From contig JALONF010000036.1 in the NCBI GenBank assembly GCA_025455085.1, positions 1 to 21,006 of the forward strand: a stretch of 21,006 nucleotides of DNA. The letters run 5' to 3'. How positions within the stretch are numbered: position 1 is the first letter of the stretch; every line of letters begins with the position of its first letter. Source of the stretch: Ignavibacteriaceae bacterium. GTDB lineage: Bacteria > Bacteroidota > Ignavibacteria > Ignavibacteriales > Ignavibacteriaceae. The notes below the pieces were generated by a model. The model ran no database searches and was not told the DNA's origin. It saw only the letters and a list, made by a program, of their open reading frames with translations. Shown here in pieces: positions 7,519 to 14,732 of this stretch. The translations under genes were made by a program, and so were the position numbers.

Positions 7519-8436
7519 TTATAATTGATATGATGCAATGAGTGATGAAATATTTGCAATTCCGTTTTTAATACAGTGTTCTTCAAGCTGTTGAACAATC
7601 TTCCCAGGAGCAGAAGGATCAATAAAGTTTAAAGTTCCAATTTGAACTGCTGAAGAACCGGCAATCATAAATTCAATAACATCTCTCCAATCCATAATTC
7701 CACCTATGCCGATGATTGGAATGTCAACTTGTCGGGATATTTCCAAAACTTTAGCAATTGCCACCGGTTTTATTGCGGGTCCAGACAGCCCTCCTGTTAC
7801 ATTTTGAATTTTAGGTTTGCGTGTAAAAATATTAAATGCCGCTCCGACCAATGTATTTATTGCTGATACAGCATCGGCACCGTTTTCTTTTGCGGTTTTG
7901 GCAAATTCAGAAATGTATGAAACATTAGGAGAAAGTTTCATAATTAAAGGTTTATTTGTAACTGCTCTGACTTTATCTGTAATTGTCGCAACGGATTTCA
8001 AGTCATTACCAAATGAAAGTCCACCTTCCCTCACATTTGGGCAGGATACATTTATCTCGAAAGCTTTGATTGTTTCTTCGACAGTAAGAATTTTTGTGCA
8101 CTCGACATACTCTTCAATAGTACTTGCGGCAATATTACAAATCAGAGGGACATCAAATTGTTTGAGGAATGGAATTTTTTCTTTCAGAAAAACTTCCACT
8201 CCAACATTGGCAAGACCAATTGCGTTTAACATTCCTGCTGGGGTTTCAACAATTCTTTGTGGTGGATTTCCTTTTCTTGGTTTAAGACTTAAAGATTTTG
8301 TTACTATTCCACCGAGCTTATTCAAATCAGTAAACTCAGCCATTTCATTTCCATAACCAACCGTACCCGAAGCTAGCATTATTGGATTTCGTAAAGTTAG
8401 TGAACCTATTTTTACTGATAGATCTACTTTACTCAT
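7519..8436 (-). CDS. pyrD: Dihydroorotate dehydrogenase class 1B, catalytic subunit
   Basis: PyrD (PyrDB type) oxidises dihydroorotate to orotate in UMP synthesis, passing electrons through FMN to the PyrK subunit and then to NAD+. The 305-residue TIM barrel has the N-terminal LRNPIMLASGT and active-site loop INVSCPNVREGG, with catalytic base C132, the cysteine expected for class 1 enzymes rather than the Ser of class 2. INTLVG and GIGGI phosphate-binding segments bind FMN. No membrane-anchoring N-terminal helix is seen, consistent with a soluble heterotetramer. The start overlaps the pyrK stop as ATGA, so the two subunits are translationally coupled in stoichiometric order. Confidence 0.96.
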   Translation of the reverse strand: MSKVDLSVKIGSLTLRNPIMLASGTVGYGNEMAEFTDLNKLGGIVTKSLSLKPRKGNPPQRIVETPAGMLNAIGLANVGVEVFLKEKIPFLKQFDVPLICNIAASTIEEYVECTKILTVEETIKAFEINVSCPNVREGGLSFGNDLKSVATITDKVRAVTNKPLIMKLSPNVSYISEFAKTAKENGADAVSAINTLVGAAFNIFTRKPKIQNVTGGLSGPAIKPVAIAKVLEISRQVDIPIIGIGGIMDWRDVIEFMIAGSSAVQIGTLNFIDPSAPGKIVQQLEEHCIKNGIANISSLIASYQL

Positions 8437-9194
8437 ATCACAACATCTTTAATGTTAAATACAGGTCCATCTTTACAAACTAGAAGATATTTATCTGTCT
8501 GGGTTGTGGATTCAATCGGACAACCCTGGCAAATTCCAAAGCCGCAAGCCATAGCACACTCGGTTGATACTTCACATTCAAAGTCGTGCTTAAGGCAGAA
8601 CTCTTTTAAAGCTCTGAGCATTACAGTAGGTCCACAAGAAAATATTTTAATCTTATTAGATTTTAATAATTCAAGATTATTCTCAAGCAACTGGACTACA
8701 TTACCTTTGAAACCAAGCGACCCATCATCAGAAGCCTCTTTAACATTTTTCAAATTATAAGTTATTACATCATCCTTTGTTCTTCCGCCAATGAATGACA
8801 GAATATTTTTCTTTCCATTAAGCATTCTTGTTACATAGGGAAATGGAGCAGCTCCTAATCCGCCTGCAACGATTACAGCAGTTTCATAATTACCATCCAG
8901 GATAAATCCATTACCAAGTGGACCAAGAATATCAAGAGTGGAACCAATTGGTTTATGAGCAAGCATATTTGTTCCTTCACCCATAATATTGAACATTAGG
9001 TAGAGATGGTCACCATCAACGTCACAAACACTGAATGGTCTTCTGAGAAGAGGAAAAGCTCTTTCAGAAACTCTGATGTTCAGGAATTGACCAGGTTTAA
9101 TTATAGATGTTAGCTCAGGAGAAAAAACTTTAAGAAGATAAATGTGATGGTTTATTTCTAAAATTTCTTCTAAAGGTGAATTGATTATGAACAA
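8433..9194 (-). CDS. pyrK: Dihydroorotate dehydrogenase electron-transfer subunit
   Basis: PyrK carries FAD and a [2Fe-2S] cluster and links PyrD's FMN to NAD+. It has 253 residues. The ferredoxin-reductase-like part has FAD motif RRPFSVCD (51-58) and GPLGNGF (91-97); the nucleotide-binding part has VIVAGGLGAAP (about 107-117) and FSCGPTVM. The cluster ligands are C217, C222, C225 and C240 (C-x4-C-x2-C-x14-C). Translation starts at TTG (9194-9192): there is no in-frame ATG between the upstream stop at 9258-9260 and the conserved domain, and AGGA lies 11 bases upstream. First gene of pyrK-pyrD-folC; a candidate promoter lies at 9296-9326. Confidence 0.94.
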   Translation of the reverse strand: MFIINSPLEEILEINHHIYLLKVFSPELTSIIKPGQFLNIRVSERAFPLLRRPFSVCDVDGDHLYLMFNIMGEGTNMLAHKPIGSTLDILGPLGNGFILDGNYETAVIVAGGLGAAPFPYVTRMLNGKKNILSFIGGRTKDDVITYNLKNVKEASDDGSLGFKGNVVQLLENNLELLKSNKIKIFSCGPTVMLRALKEFCLKHDFECEVSTECAMACGFGICQGCPIESTTQTDKYLLVCKDGPVFNIKDVVI

Positions 9195-9265
9195 TTTAGA
9201 GTAATTCCTGCAATTGGTTTTTATTATCTGTTTTAAGAGGTGCCGTTGGCTGGTAAATCATCGTA

Positions 9266-9289
9266 ATCTTTTTTGTAATATCTTTTTTG
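9266..9289. repeat. 10-bp direct repeat in the pyrK leader
   Basis: ATCTTTTTTG occurs at 9266-9275 and again at 9280-9289, separated by TAAT (period 14). On the pyrK strand it reads CAAAAAAGAT twice, just downstream of the candidate promoter. It may be a repeated binding site or simple slippage-prone sequence. Confidence 0.5.
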
Positions 9290-9295
9290 GCTGAT

Positions 9296-9326
9296 GAAAA
9301 TTATGATTTAAAGGATTTATTTCAAA
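9296..9326 (-). promoter_or_regulatory. Candidate promoter for pyrK-pyrD-folC
   Basis: On the minus strand TTTG (plus CAAA 9323-9326) is followed after 19 bases by TAATTTTC (plus 9296-9303). This is one base from the Bacteroidota-type vegetative consensus TTTG / TAnnTTTG with normal spacing. The start would be near 9288, giving a leader of about 95 bases before the TTG of pyrK. In AT-rich DNA such matches arise by chance, so confidence is low. Confidence 0.3.
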
Positions 9327-9349
9327 ATATGATTTAATAAAGCAGGGAC

Positions 9350-9997
9350 TTATTTCAGCTTTTCATTTTCAATGTCAGTAATTTTGTCCAGTCGTTTTTG
9401 ATGTCTCCCGCCCTCAAATGGAGTAGACAACCATTCATCTACGATAAGTTTAATTGTCTCTTCGCCTAATGCTCTTGCACCAACTACAAGCACATTTGCA
9501 TTATTATGCGCCCGGGAGCTCCTCGCACTGAAAGCATTGTAACAAGTTGCAGCCCGTATTCCTTTAATTTTATTTGCAGCAATCGAGGATGGAATACCAG
9601 TAGCGTCTATCAAAATACCATAATCCGAATCTCCTTTGAATACACTTCTTGCAACAATTTCAGCATAGTCAGGATAGTCACAAGGATTCTCATCATAAGT
9701 ACCTGCATCAGTCAACTGATAACCTTTATCTATTAAATACTTAATTAAAATATTTTTTATTCTGAACCCTGTGTGGTCGCTGCCAATAATCAAACTTTTT
9801 CCTGAAGTTGAATTACCTGTGCTGGCAGTTTGGATTAGTGCTGTTTGAGTAATTTCTTTTTCAACAATACTAAATTTTGACGAACGAATTCGGTCTAATG
9901 CAAGCGGAGTAAGAATCGTATCCTTGGTTTTTACCAAAACTTTAATCCCCTGTTTCTCAAGCTCTAAAATATCCCTCTCAGTAATTACCTTTTTCAT
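9350..9997 (-). CDS. RpiB-like sugar-phosphate isomerase, altered active site, extra N-terminal domain
   Basis: The C-terminal 145 residues (about 69-213) match RpiB, which interconverts ribose 5-phosphate and ribulose 5-phosphate: IGSDHTGF (D74, H75), DYPDYA, TGIPSSIAANKIKGIRA, HNNANVL (H164, equivalent to E. coli H99) and FEGGRH. E. coli's catalytic base C66 corresponds to D131 here (GILIDATG for GILICGTG), and a conserved Gly is Pro136. Residues 1-50 form an extension absent from ordinary RpiB (about 150 residues); its ITERDI...LTPLALDRI pattern recalls short N-terminal segments of some microcompartment-associated enzymes, which is only a resemblance. It lies 6 bases after manC in the same transcription unit. 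It could be a true RpiB using Asp, or act on another sugar phosphate. Confidence 0.85.
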   Translation of the reverse strand: MKKVITERDILELEKQGIKVLVKTKDTILTPLALDRIRSSKFSIVEKEITQTALIQTASTGNSTSGKSLIIGSDHTGFRIKNILIKYLIDKGYQLTDAGTYDENPCDYPDYAEIVARSVFKGDSDYGILIDATGIPSSIAANKIKGIRAATCYNAFSARSSRAHNNANVLVVGARALGEETIKLIVDEWLSTPFEGGRHQKRLDKITDIENEKLK

Positions 9998-10003
9998 TAA
10001 TAA

Positions 10004-11071
10004 TTATAGATGATCGTTCAACTTATTAAGTTTTAGGAAATCTATTATATTTTTCACATCCTGAGCCTTGTCTCTTTTGCAAATAAGTAAAGCGTTGTCG
10101 TGATTAATAACAATTACGTTATCCAGGCCTATGACTGCAGTAAATTTATCTGGAGAGTAAATATAAGAATCCATGGCCATGTCAGTATAAACAGTTCCAA
10201 CTTTAACATTACCATCCTGATCTTTGTCGCTTAGTTCATAAACTGCTTCCCAGCTTCCAACATCACTCCAGCTAAATTGACCTTTTACAAGAAAAACCTT
10301 GTCAGATTTTTCCATTATACCATAATCAATGGATATACTTCTTAAGTGTCCGTATATATCAGAAAGAGTACTCGAAAACTCAGGATTATTTATTTGCTCT
10401 CTCATCTTGACAAGACCTTCGTAAAGATCCGGCATTAAAATTTTTATTTCATCTAATATTGTATCAATTTTCCAGATGAACATACCGCTATTCCAGAAGA
10501 AATCTCCACTCTGGATGAAGTTAACTGCCGTAGCATAGTTTGGCTTTTCAGCAAACGTCAAAACTTTATAAACATTATTTTTCCCTGACTCTTCATCAAT
10601 CTGAATATAGCCATATCCTGTTTCAGGTTTTGTTGGTTGAATTCCAATCGTAACTAGTGCTGGATTATCATTTGCAAATTGTGCTGCAGTTTTTAATGTA
10701 TCAATAAATTTTTCATTATCTCTTATTATGTGATCGGCTGGCATTACAAATGTAATAGCATCAGCAGACCTCTGCTGAATAATGACAGAGGCAAGCCCAA
10801 TACACGCAGCAGTATTTCTTCCAAATGGTTCGACGATAATATTTTCAACAGGAATCTCTGGTAGTTGTTCCATTATCCCAGGTTTCTGCGTTTCATTGGT
10901 TACGATTAAAATATTTTCTTTTGGCACAAGTCCGTTTAATCGTGTGAAAGTTTCCTGGATCATAGTGTGTTCGCCAATAATTTTCAGAAGTTGCTTGGGA
11001 CTTTTCTTCTTGCTTCTTGGCCAAAACCTTGCACCTATTCCACCAGCCATTATAACTGCATATAAATTCAT
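10004..11071 (-). CDS. manC: Mannose-1-phosphate guanylyltransferase
   Basis: The enzyme makes GDP-mannose from GTP and mannose 1-phosphate, feeding glycan, O-antigen and glycosylation pathways. The 355-residue protein has the nucleotidyltransferase signature MAGGIGARFWPRS with PKQLL (8-29), VMPADHII (about 105-112), GYGYIQI and FAEKPN, and FFWNSGMFIWK. The length fits the single-domain type without the C-terminal phosphomannose isomerase cupin of long ManC/AlgA proteins. It starts 4 bases after the stop of the uncharacterised upstream gene and ends 6 bases before the RpiB-like gene, so the three are likely one operon. Other hexose-1-phosphate specificity is possible, but the motifs fit GDP-mannose pyrophosphorylase best. 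Confidence 0.92.
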   Translation of the reverse strand: MNLYAVIMAGGIGARFWPRSKKKSPKQLLKIIGEHTMIQETFTRLNGLVPKENILIVTNETQKPGIMEQLPEIPVENIIVEPFGRNTAACIGLASVIIQQRSADAITFVMPADHIIRDNEKFIDTLKTAAQFANDNPALVTIGIQPTKPETGYGYIQIDEESGKNNVYKVLTFAEKPNYATAVNFIQSGDFFWNSGMFIWKIDTILDEIKILMPDLYEGLVKMREQINNPEFSSTLSDIYGHLRSISIDYGIMEKSDKVFLVKGQFSWSDVGSWEAVYELSDKDQDGNVKVGTVYTDMAMDSYIYSPDKFTAVIGLDNVIVINHDNALLICKRDKAQDVKNIIDFLKLNKLNDHL

Positions 11072-11075
11072 CCTG

Positions 11076-11864
11076 TTACACCTTGATATTTTCTTGGAAG
11101 TATTTAGTACCGAATTCTTCTGCTCTATTAAGATATCCAGTTATGTCAACATCTTTTCTTTTAACAACTGCAACTATCACAATTAAGCAAGCTCGAAGTG
11201 ATTCGATTACCGGTTTATCAGCAAACAGTTTACCTTTGCTTACTGCGCTCAATGCTAAAGAAATTATTTCGTGCATTTTTGCAATCACATGAAATCCCTG
11301 TGAAGATGCAAGTGCAGAATGCTCTTTCATAAGTTCGCTATAATTCACTAATTCTTTTTTACTAACATTTCCTGATGGTATATTCTTCAAAAGATCATCT
11401 AATGATTTAACCGGACTGAGTATCTTTTTTTCAAAATCTATTGCTTGTTTAGGATTTATCTTTTTTTCTTCCATAAGATTTTCATCAGCGTTCGAAACAT
11501 TTGCGACCATTATTTCACCAGCTAAGTTACTACGATCAACCAGTTCAACATCAAGCGGCGTTGAATGATTATTATTAATTTTATTGAACGCATCTTTATA
11601 AATCTTGGGACTAACGTTTTCGAGAAACTGATTCAGGTCTCTTATTAAATACCTGCTAAAGAAAGAATGAATTTCACTTAACCGTATTGCTAACTTCGAA
11701 AGCTCGGTTGTTTTTTTCATCAGTAGAAGTTCAGCACCAAGGTCTTTTGAGTTAACAACTGTCTCCCGCAATAATCCAACAACTTCAATCTGCTGCGCAT
11801 TAAGCCTGAGATTATTTGCTGCTGTAGTAATACTTTGAATCAGATAAACTTTTACTAAGTCCAT
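11076..11864 (-). CDS. Uncharacterised helical cytoplasmic protein
   Basis: I do not recognise this 262-residue protein. It has no signal peptide, membrane span or cysteine motif. Composition suggests alpha-helix throughout, with a first helical half (about 1-100, ending near YKDAFNKI), a polar linker with many Asn/Glu (about 100-140), and a second helical half (about 140-262) containing the hydrophobic helix ACLIVIVAVV. Helical bundles of this look include histidine-phosphotransfer and chemotaxis adaptors, but no phospho-accepting His motif is convincing. The clean ATG start, ordinary codon use and 4-base spacing to manC support a real gene. It heads the manC-rpiB-like operon and diverges from the nuo operon. 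Confidence 0.75.
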   Translation of the reverse strand: MDLVKVYLIQSITTAANNLRLNAQQIEVVGLLRETVVNSKDLGAELLLMKKTTELSKLAIRLSEIHSFFSRYLIRDLNQFLENVSPKIYKDAFNKINNNHSTPLDVELVDRSNLAGEIMVANVSNADENLMEEKKINPKQAIDFEKKILSPVKSLDDLLKNIPSGNVSKKELVNYSELMKEHSALASSQGFHVIAKMHEIISLALSAVSKGKLFADKPVIESLRACLIVIVAVVKRKDVDITGYLNRAEEFGTKYFQENIKV

Positions 11865-11900
11865 TAAGATTTATAATTTGTATGAAGTATTGAATAGAAG

Positions 11901-11932
11901 ATATTTAAGTCCCTCCAAAAATACTTAAATAT
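11901..11932 (-). promoter_or_regulatory. 10-bp inverted repeat with GGAGGG loop, leader of the helical-protein gene
   Basis: Plus-strand ATATTTAAGT (11901-11910) and ACTTAAATAT (11923-11932) are perfect inverted arms around a 12-base centre. Read on the minus strand the centre ends in GGAGGG (plus 11911-11916), 46 bases before the ATG, too far to be that gene's ribosome-binding site. It may be a dimeric operator in the divergent region or an RNA hairpin in the leader. Confidence 0.45.
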
Positions 11933-11952
11933 TCAAAAAGTATTCTCTTTGT

Positions 11953-11983
11953 GAAATATATAATTTAAGATTAACACAAACAA
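11953..11983 (-). promoter_or_regulatory. Candidate promoter for the helical protein-manC-rpiB-like operon
   Basis: On the minus strand TTG (plus CAA 11981-11983), 20 bases, then TATATTTC (plus 11953-11960) approximates TTTG / TAnnTTTG. The transcript would start near 11945 and include the inverted repeat at 11901-11932 in an 80-base leader. The region is very AT-rich, so this is tentative. Confidence 0.25.
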
Positions 11984-12018
11984 TTTAAATAATACCTTTA
12001 CAATTAATAAAACTTTTC

Positions 12019-12049
12019 TTGACATTACAGAACGGTACTGTTAATTTTC
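12019..12049 (+). promoter_or_regulatory. Candidate promoter for the nuo operon
   Basis: TTGACA (12019-12024) is a perfect -35 element. After TTG and 20 bases comes TAATTTTC (12042-12049), the same -7-like octamer as before pyrK. Between them lies an imperfect palindrome AACGGTACTGTT (12031-12042). If used, transcription starts near 12057, about 13 bases before the ATG of nuoA at 12070, and the TTG at 12019 is a promoter base rather than a start codon. Confidence 0.3.
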
Positions 12050-12069
12050 CAACTAAATTTTTGGAATTA

Positions 12070-12504
12070 ATGCTAACAGAATTCGGAAAGATCTTTGTCT
12101 TTATTTTAACAGCAGCGTTGTTTGTTGTTGTTGCAATTTATGTTGCTCGCCTCCTCCGACCTAAACGGCCCACATTTGAAAAACTAACCACTTATGAATG
12201 CGGTGAAAATCCTGAAGGTTCGCCCTGGGTTAAGTTTAACATTCGTTTTTATGTAGTAGCACTTATCTTTTTAATATTCGATGTTGAAGTTGTCCTTCTG
12301 ATTCCCTGGGCATTGGTTTATAAAGAAATAGGAATCGTTGGATATCTAATCGGAGCAATATTCCTTATTCTTTTAGGTGTAGGTATGGCCTACGAATGGA
12401 GGAAGGGCGACCTTGAATGGGCAAGACCAAAAATTAAAGAACCTACCTTAGATATAATTAAATCAACTGAAACTCAAAAAGAAGAACTAAAGACTGCAAG
12501 CTGA
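12070..12504 (+). CDS. nuoA: NADH-quinone oxidoreductase subunit A
   Basis: NuoA is a small membrane subunit of complex I at the junction of the membrane and connecting arms, near the quinone tunnel. From ATG 12070 it has 144 residues and three membrane helices. The family landmarks are RLLRPKRP after helix 1, TYECGENP in the loop, and FYVVALIFLIFDVEVVLLIPWA covering helix 2 with its acidic FDVE. The C-terminus ends in a charged tail (WRKGDLEWARP onward). A longer version from TTG 12019 would add 17 residues, but related NuoA proteins begin close to helix 1 and that TTG is part of a -35-like sequence. First gene of nuoABCDHIJKLM; nuoB follows 2 bases later. Confidence 0.93.
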   Translation: MLTEFGKIFVFILTAALFVVVAIYVARLLRPKRPTFEKLTTYECGENPEGSPWVKFNIRFYVVALIFLIFDVEVVLLIPWALVYKEIGIVGYLIGAIFLILLGVGMAYEWRKGDLEWARPKIKEPTLDIIKSTETQKEELKTAS

Positions 12505-12506
12505 AT

Positions 12507-13022
12507 ATGGGATTACTGGATCAGGAATTTACAGAGGGTAATATAGTAATTGCGAAGACCGAAGACCTCTTTAATTGGGCGAGACTGTCTTCTCTCTGGC
12601 AGGTTGGTTTTGGATTAGCTTGCTGTGCAATCGAAATGATGGCAACCTCTGCCTCTCACTATGACTTTGATAGATTTGGTGTTATTCCCCGTCCTTCACC
12701 AAGACAATCAGATGTTATTATTATTTCAGGTACTGTAACTTTCAAGATGGCTATCCGAATAAAAAGATTGTATGAACAAATGCCGGATCCAAAATATGTG
12801 ATTTCAATGGGAAGCTGTTCAAACTGCGGCGGTCCCTATTGGGAACATGGTTATCATGTTTTAAAAGGAGTAGATCGTGTCATTCCGGTAGATGTTTATG
12901 TTCCGGGTTGTCCACCAAGACCAGAAGCGTTGCTGGAGGGTTTATTGAAACTGCAGGAAAAAATCAGAAATGAATCTATTGTTAAACCGATTAGGTCCGG
13001 TTTTGTCGGAAAGACTGCATGA
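12507..13022 (+). CDS. nuoB: NADH-quinone oxidoreductase subunit B
   Basis: NuoB holds the N2 [4Fe-4S] cluster, the last redox centre before quinone. The 171-residue protein has the tandem Cys pair C39-C40 in GLACCAIEMM, C104 in MGSC, and C135 in VPGCPPRPE, which together supply the four ligands. An additional C107 (SNCGG) replaces the Ser/Thr common in other lineages. PRPSPRQSD lies on the quinone-facing side. No membrane helix is present; it belongs to the peripheral connecting module. The stop overlaps the nuoC start as ATGA. Confidence 0.97.
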   Translation: MGLLDQEFTEGNIVIAKTEDLFNWARLSSLWQVGFGLACCAIEMMATSASHYDFDRFGVIPRPSPRQSDVIIISGTVTFKMAIRIKRLYEQMPDPKYVISMGSCSNCGGPYWEHGYHVLKGVDRVIPVDVYVPGCPPRPEALLEGLLKLQEKIRNESIVKPIRSGFVGKTA

Positions 13023-13549
13023 AAACTGCTGAAGAAATATTCAATCAATTAAAAGAAAAATTTGGTTCTTCCATTATCGAATTGAGGACTGATAAACCTG
13101 TCGAATCTTTTATAGTTATTAATCCTCTTGAGATTGATAAAATATGTTCATTCCTTCACGACGAAAATGATTTGCTGTTCGATTCACTAATGAATCTTTC
13201 CGGTGTTGATGATGCAAACGGTACAAAAGAAAAAGATGAAAAAGGATTGGAAACTATTAAAGGAGGAACTCTCAGCGTTTATTATCACATAGAATCAACA
13301 AAATTAAAACATAAACTAACTCTTAAAACTTCTACGCCTAGAGAAAAACCCGAAGTTGTTTCAGTGACAGAAGTGTGGAAAGGTGCTGACTGGCACGAGA
13401 GAGAAGCTTATGATATGTATGGAATTGTTTTTCTGAATCATCCTGATTTAAGGCGAATACTTATGCCATACGACTGGGAATTTGGGTATCCTTTACGAAA
13501 AGATTACAAAAATCCAGAATTTTATCAGGGGATGAAAGTACCTTATTAA
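13019..13549 (+). CDS. nuoC: NADH-quinone oxidoreductase subunit C
   Basis: NuoC (30 kDa subunit family) has no cofactor and braces NuoD and NuoB in the connecting module. It has 176 residues. The 30-kDa signature is clear in the last third: ADWHEREAYDMYGIVFLNHPDLRRILMP, followed by FGYPLRKDY. An acidic insertion (DDANGTKEKDEKGLE, about 60-75) sits in the N-terminal half. It is separate from nuoD, unlike the fused nuoCD of enterobacteria. The ATG overlaps the nuoB stop, and a 9-bp hairpin covers its own stop codon. Confidence 0.95.
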   Translation: MKTAEEIFNQLKEKFGSSIIELRTDKPVESFIVINPLEIDKICSFLHDENDLLFDSLMNLSGVDDANGTKEKDEKGLETIKGGTLSVYYHIESTKLKHKLTLKTSTPREKPEVVSVTEVWKGADWHEREAYDMYGIVFLNHPDLRRILMPYDWEFGYPLRKDYKNPEFYQGMKVPY

Positions 13550-13564
13550 CTTAGAAAGTTAATA
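13544..13564 (+). other. Perfect 9-bp hairpin over the nuoC stop codon
   Basis: TATTAACTT (13544-13552) and AAGTTAATA (13556-13564) pair perfectly around an AGA loop. The nuoC TAA (13547-13549) lies in the left arm. No T run follows, so it is not a typical terminator; it could affect readthrough, mRNA processing or the nuoC-nuoD expression ratio. The remaining gap to nuoD (34 bases in all) shows nothing else. Confidence 0.5.
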
Positions 13565-13583
13565 GCGCTAAATAAAACAACAA

Positions 13584-14732
13584 ATGACTCAATACTCAAT
13601 TCAAAATACTAAGGACTCAAAACTGAAGACCGAAGAAATGGTATTGAATATGGGGCCTCAGCACCCGTCAACACATGGTGTGTTGCGATTGGAGCTTGTG
13701 CTTGATGGTGAAATAATAAAAGACGTCATTCCTCATATTGGTTATCTCCATAGATGTTTTGAGAAACATTGCGAAGCCATGACTTACCCGCAAGTTATTC
13801 CTTACACAGATAGAATGGACTATCTTGCCTCGATGTATAATGAATTTGGGTATGCAGTTGCAATGGAAAGATTGTTGAAGATTGAAGTTCCTGAACGAGT
13901 TGATTACATAAGAGTAATAATGGGTGAGCTTCAAAGAATTGCTTCTCACTTAGTTGCAATTGGTACTTACGGTGCTGATATTGGAGCTTTCACACCATTC
14001 CTCTTTTGCTTCAGAGACCGCGAAAGAATTCTGCATCTTTTTGAAATAACCTGTGGTGCAAGACTGCTTTATAATTATATATGGATTGGCGGACTTTCTC
14101 ATGATCTTCATCCGGATTTCATCAGACTTACAAAAGAATTCATCAAAGATTTCAGACCAAATGTTAAAGAATTAAACGAACTTCTCTCATACAATAGAAT
14201 TTTTATTGAAAGGACAGCAAACGTTGGTGTTCTCCCACTTGAGACAGCAATAAACTACGGAGTTAGCGGACCAAATCTTCGCGGAAGTGGAATGAAATGG
14301 GATTTAAGAAAGGATGATCCGTATTCAATCTATCATAAATTTGATTATGATATTCCGGTTGGCAAAGGTGAAAAAGGAAAAGTTGGGGATTGCTGGGATA
14401 GGTACTACGTTCGTGTTTTGGAAATGGAAGAAAGTCTAAAAATAATTGAACAGGCTATTGAACAAATTCCAGAGGGCGATGTAACCTCTGCAATTCCAAA
14501 AAGAATAAAACCACCTGAAGGACAAATTTATACACGAGTTGAAAATCCACGTGGTGAGTTAGGTTATTTCATTATAAGCGATGGCTCACTTAATCCTGCA
14601 AGAGTAAAAGTTCGTGCACCGTCATTTGTAACAATGCAGGTGTTTGGTGAATTATGTAAAGGCTGGATGGTTGCTGATGTTGTGGCAATTCTTGGAAGCG
14701 TTGATATTGTTTTAGGAGAGATTGACAGATGA
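13584..14732 (+). CDS. nuoD: NADH-quinone oxidoreductase subunit D
   Basis: NuoD (49 kDa subunit, related to the large subunit of NiFe hydrogenases) forms the quinone pocket together with NuoB. It has 382 residues. The quinone-site motif MGPQHPSTHGVLRL (about 24-37) has the conserved His pair, and HIGYLHRCFEK and PYTDRMDYL follow with the conserved Tyr/Asp region. GSGMKWDLRK and GDCWDRYYVR are typical of the middle, and EGQIYTRVENPRGELGYF of the C-terminal part. The hydrogenase Ni-binding cysteines are absent, as expected for complex I. The ATG at 13584 precedes the conserved region by about 20 residues. Its end overlaps the nuoH start and carries AGGAGA (14714-14719), a good ribosome-binding site for nuoH. 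Confidence 0.97.
   Translation: MTQYSIQNTKDSKLKTEEMVLNMGPQHPSTHGVLRLELVLDGEIIKDVIPHIGYLHRCFEKHCEAMTYPQVIPYTDRMDYLASMYNEFGYAVAMERLLKIEVPERVDYIRVIMGELQRIASHLVAIGTYGADIGAFTPFLFCFRDRERILHLFEITCGARLLYNYIWIGGLSHDLHPDFIRLTKEFIKDFRPNVKELNELLSYNRIFIERTANVGVLPLETAINYGVSGPNLRGSGMKWDLRKDDPYSIYHKFDYDIPVGKGEKGKVGDCWDRYYVRVLEMEESLKIIEQAIEQIPEGDVTSAIPKRIKPPEGQIYTRVENPRGELGYFIISDGSLNPARVKVRAPSFVTMQVFGELCKGWMVADVVAILGSVDIVLGEIDR

Noticed and set aside
7817..8356. 179-codon open frame opposite pyrD
   Set aside because: Antisense shadow of the well-conserved pyrD barrel, with no family features of its own.
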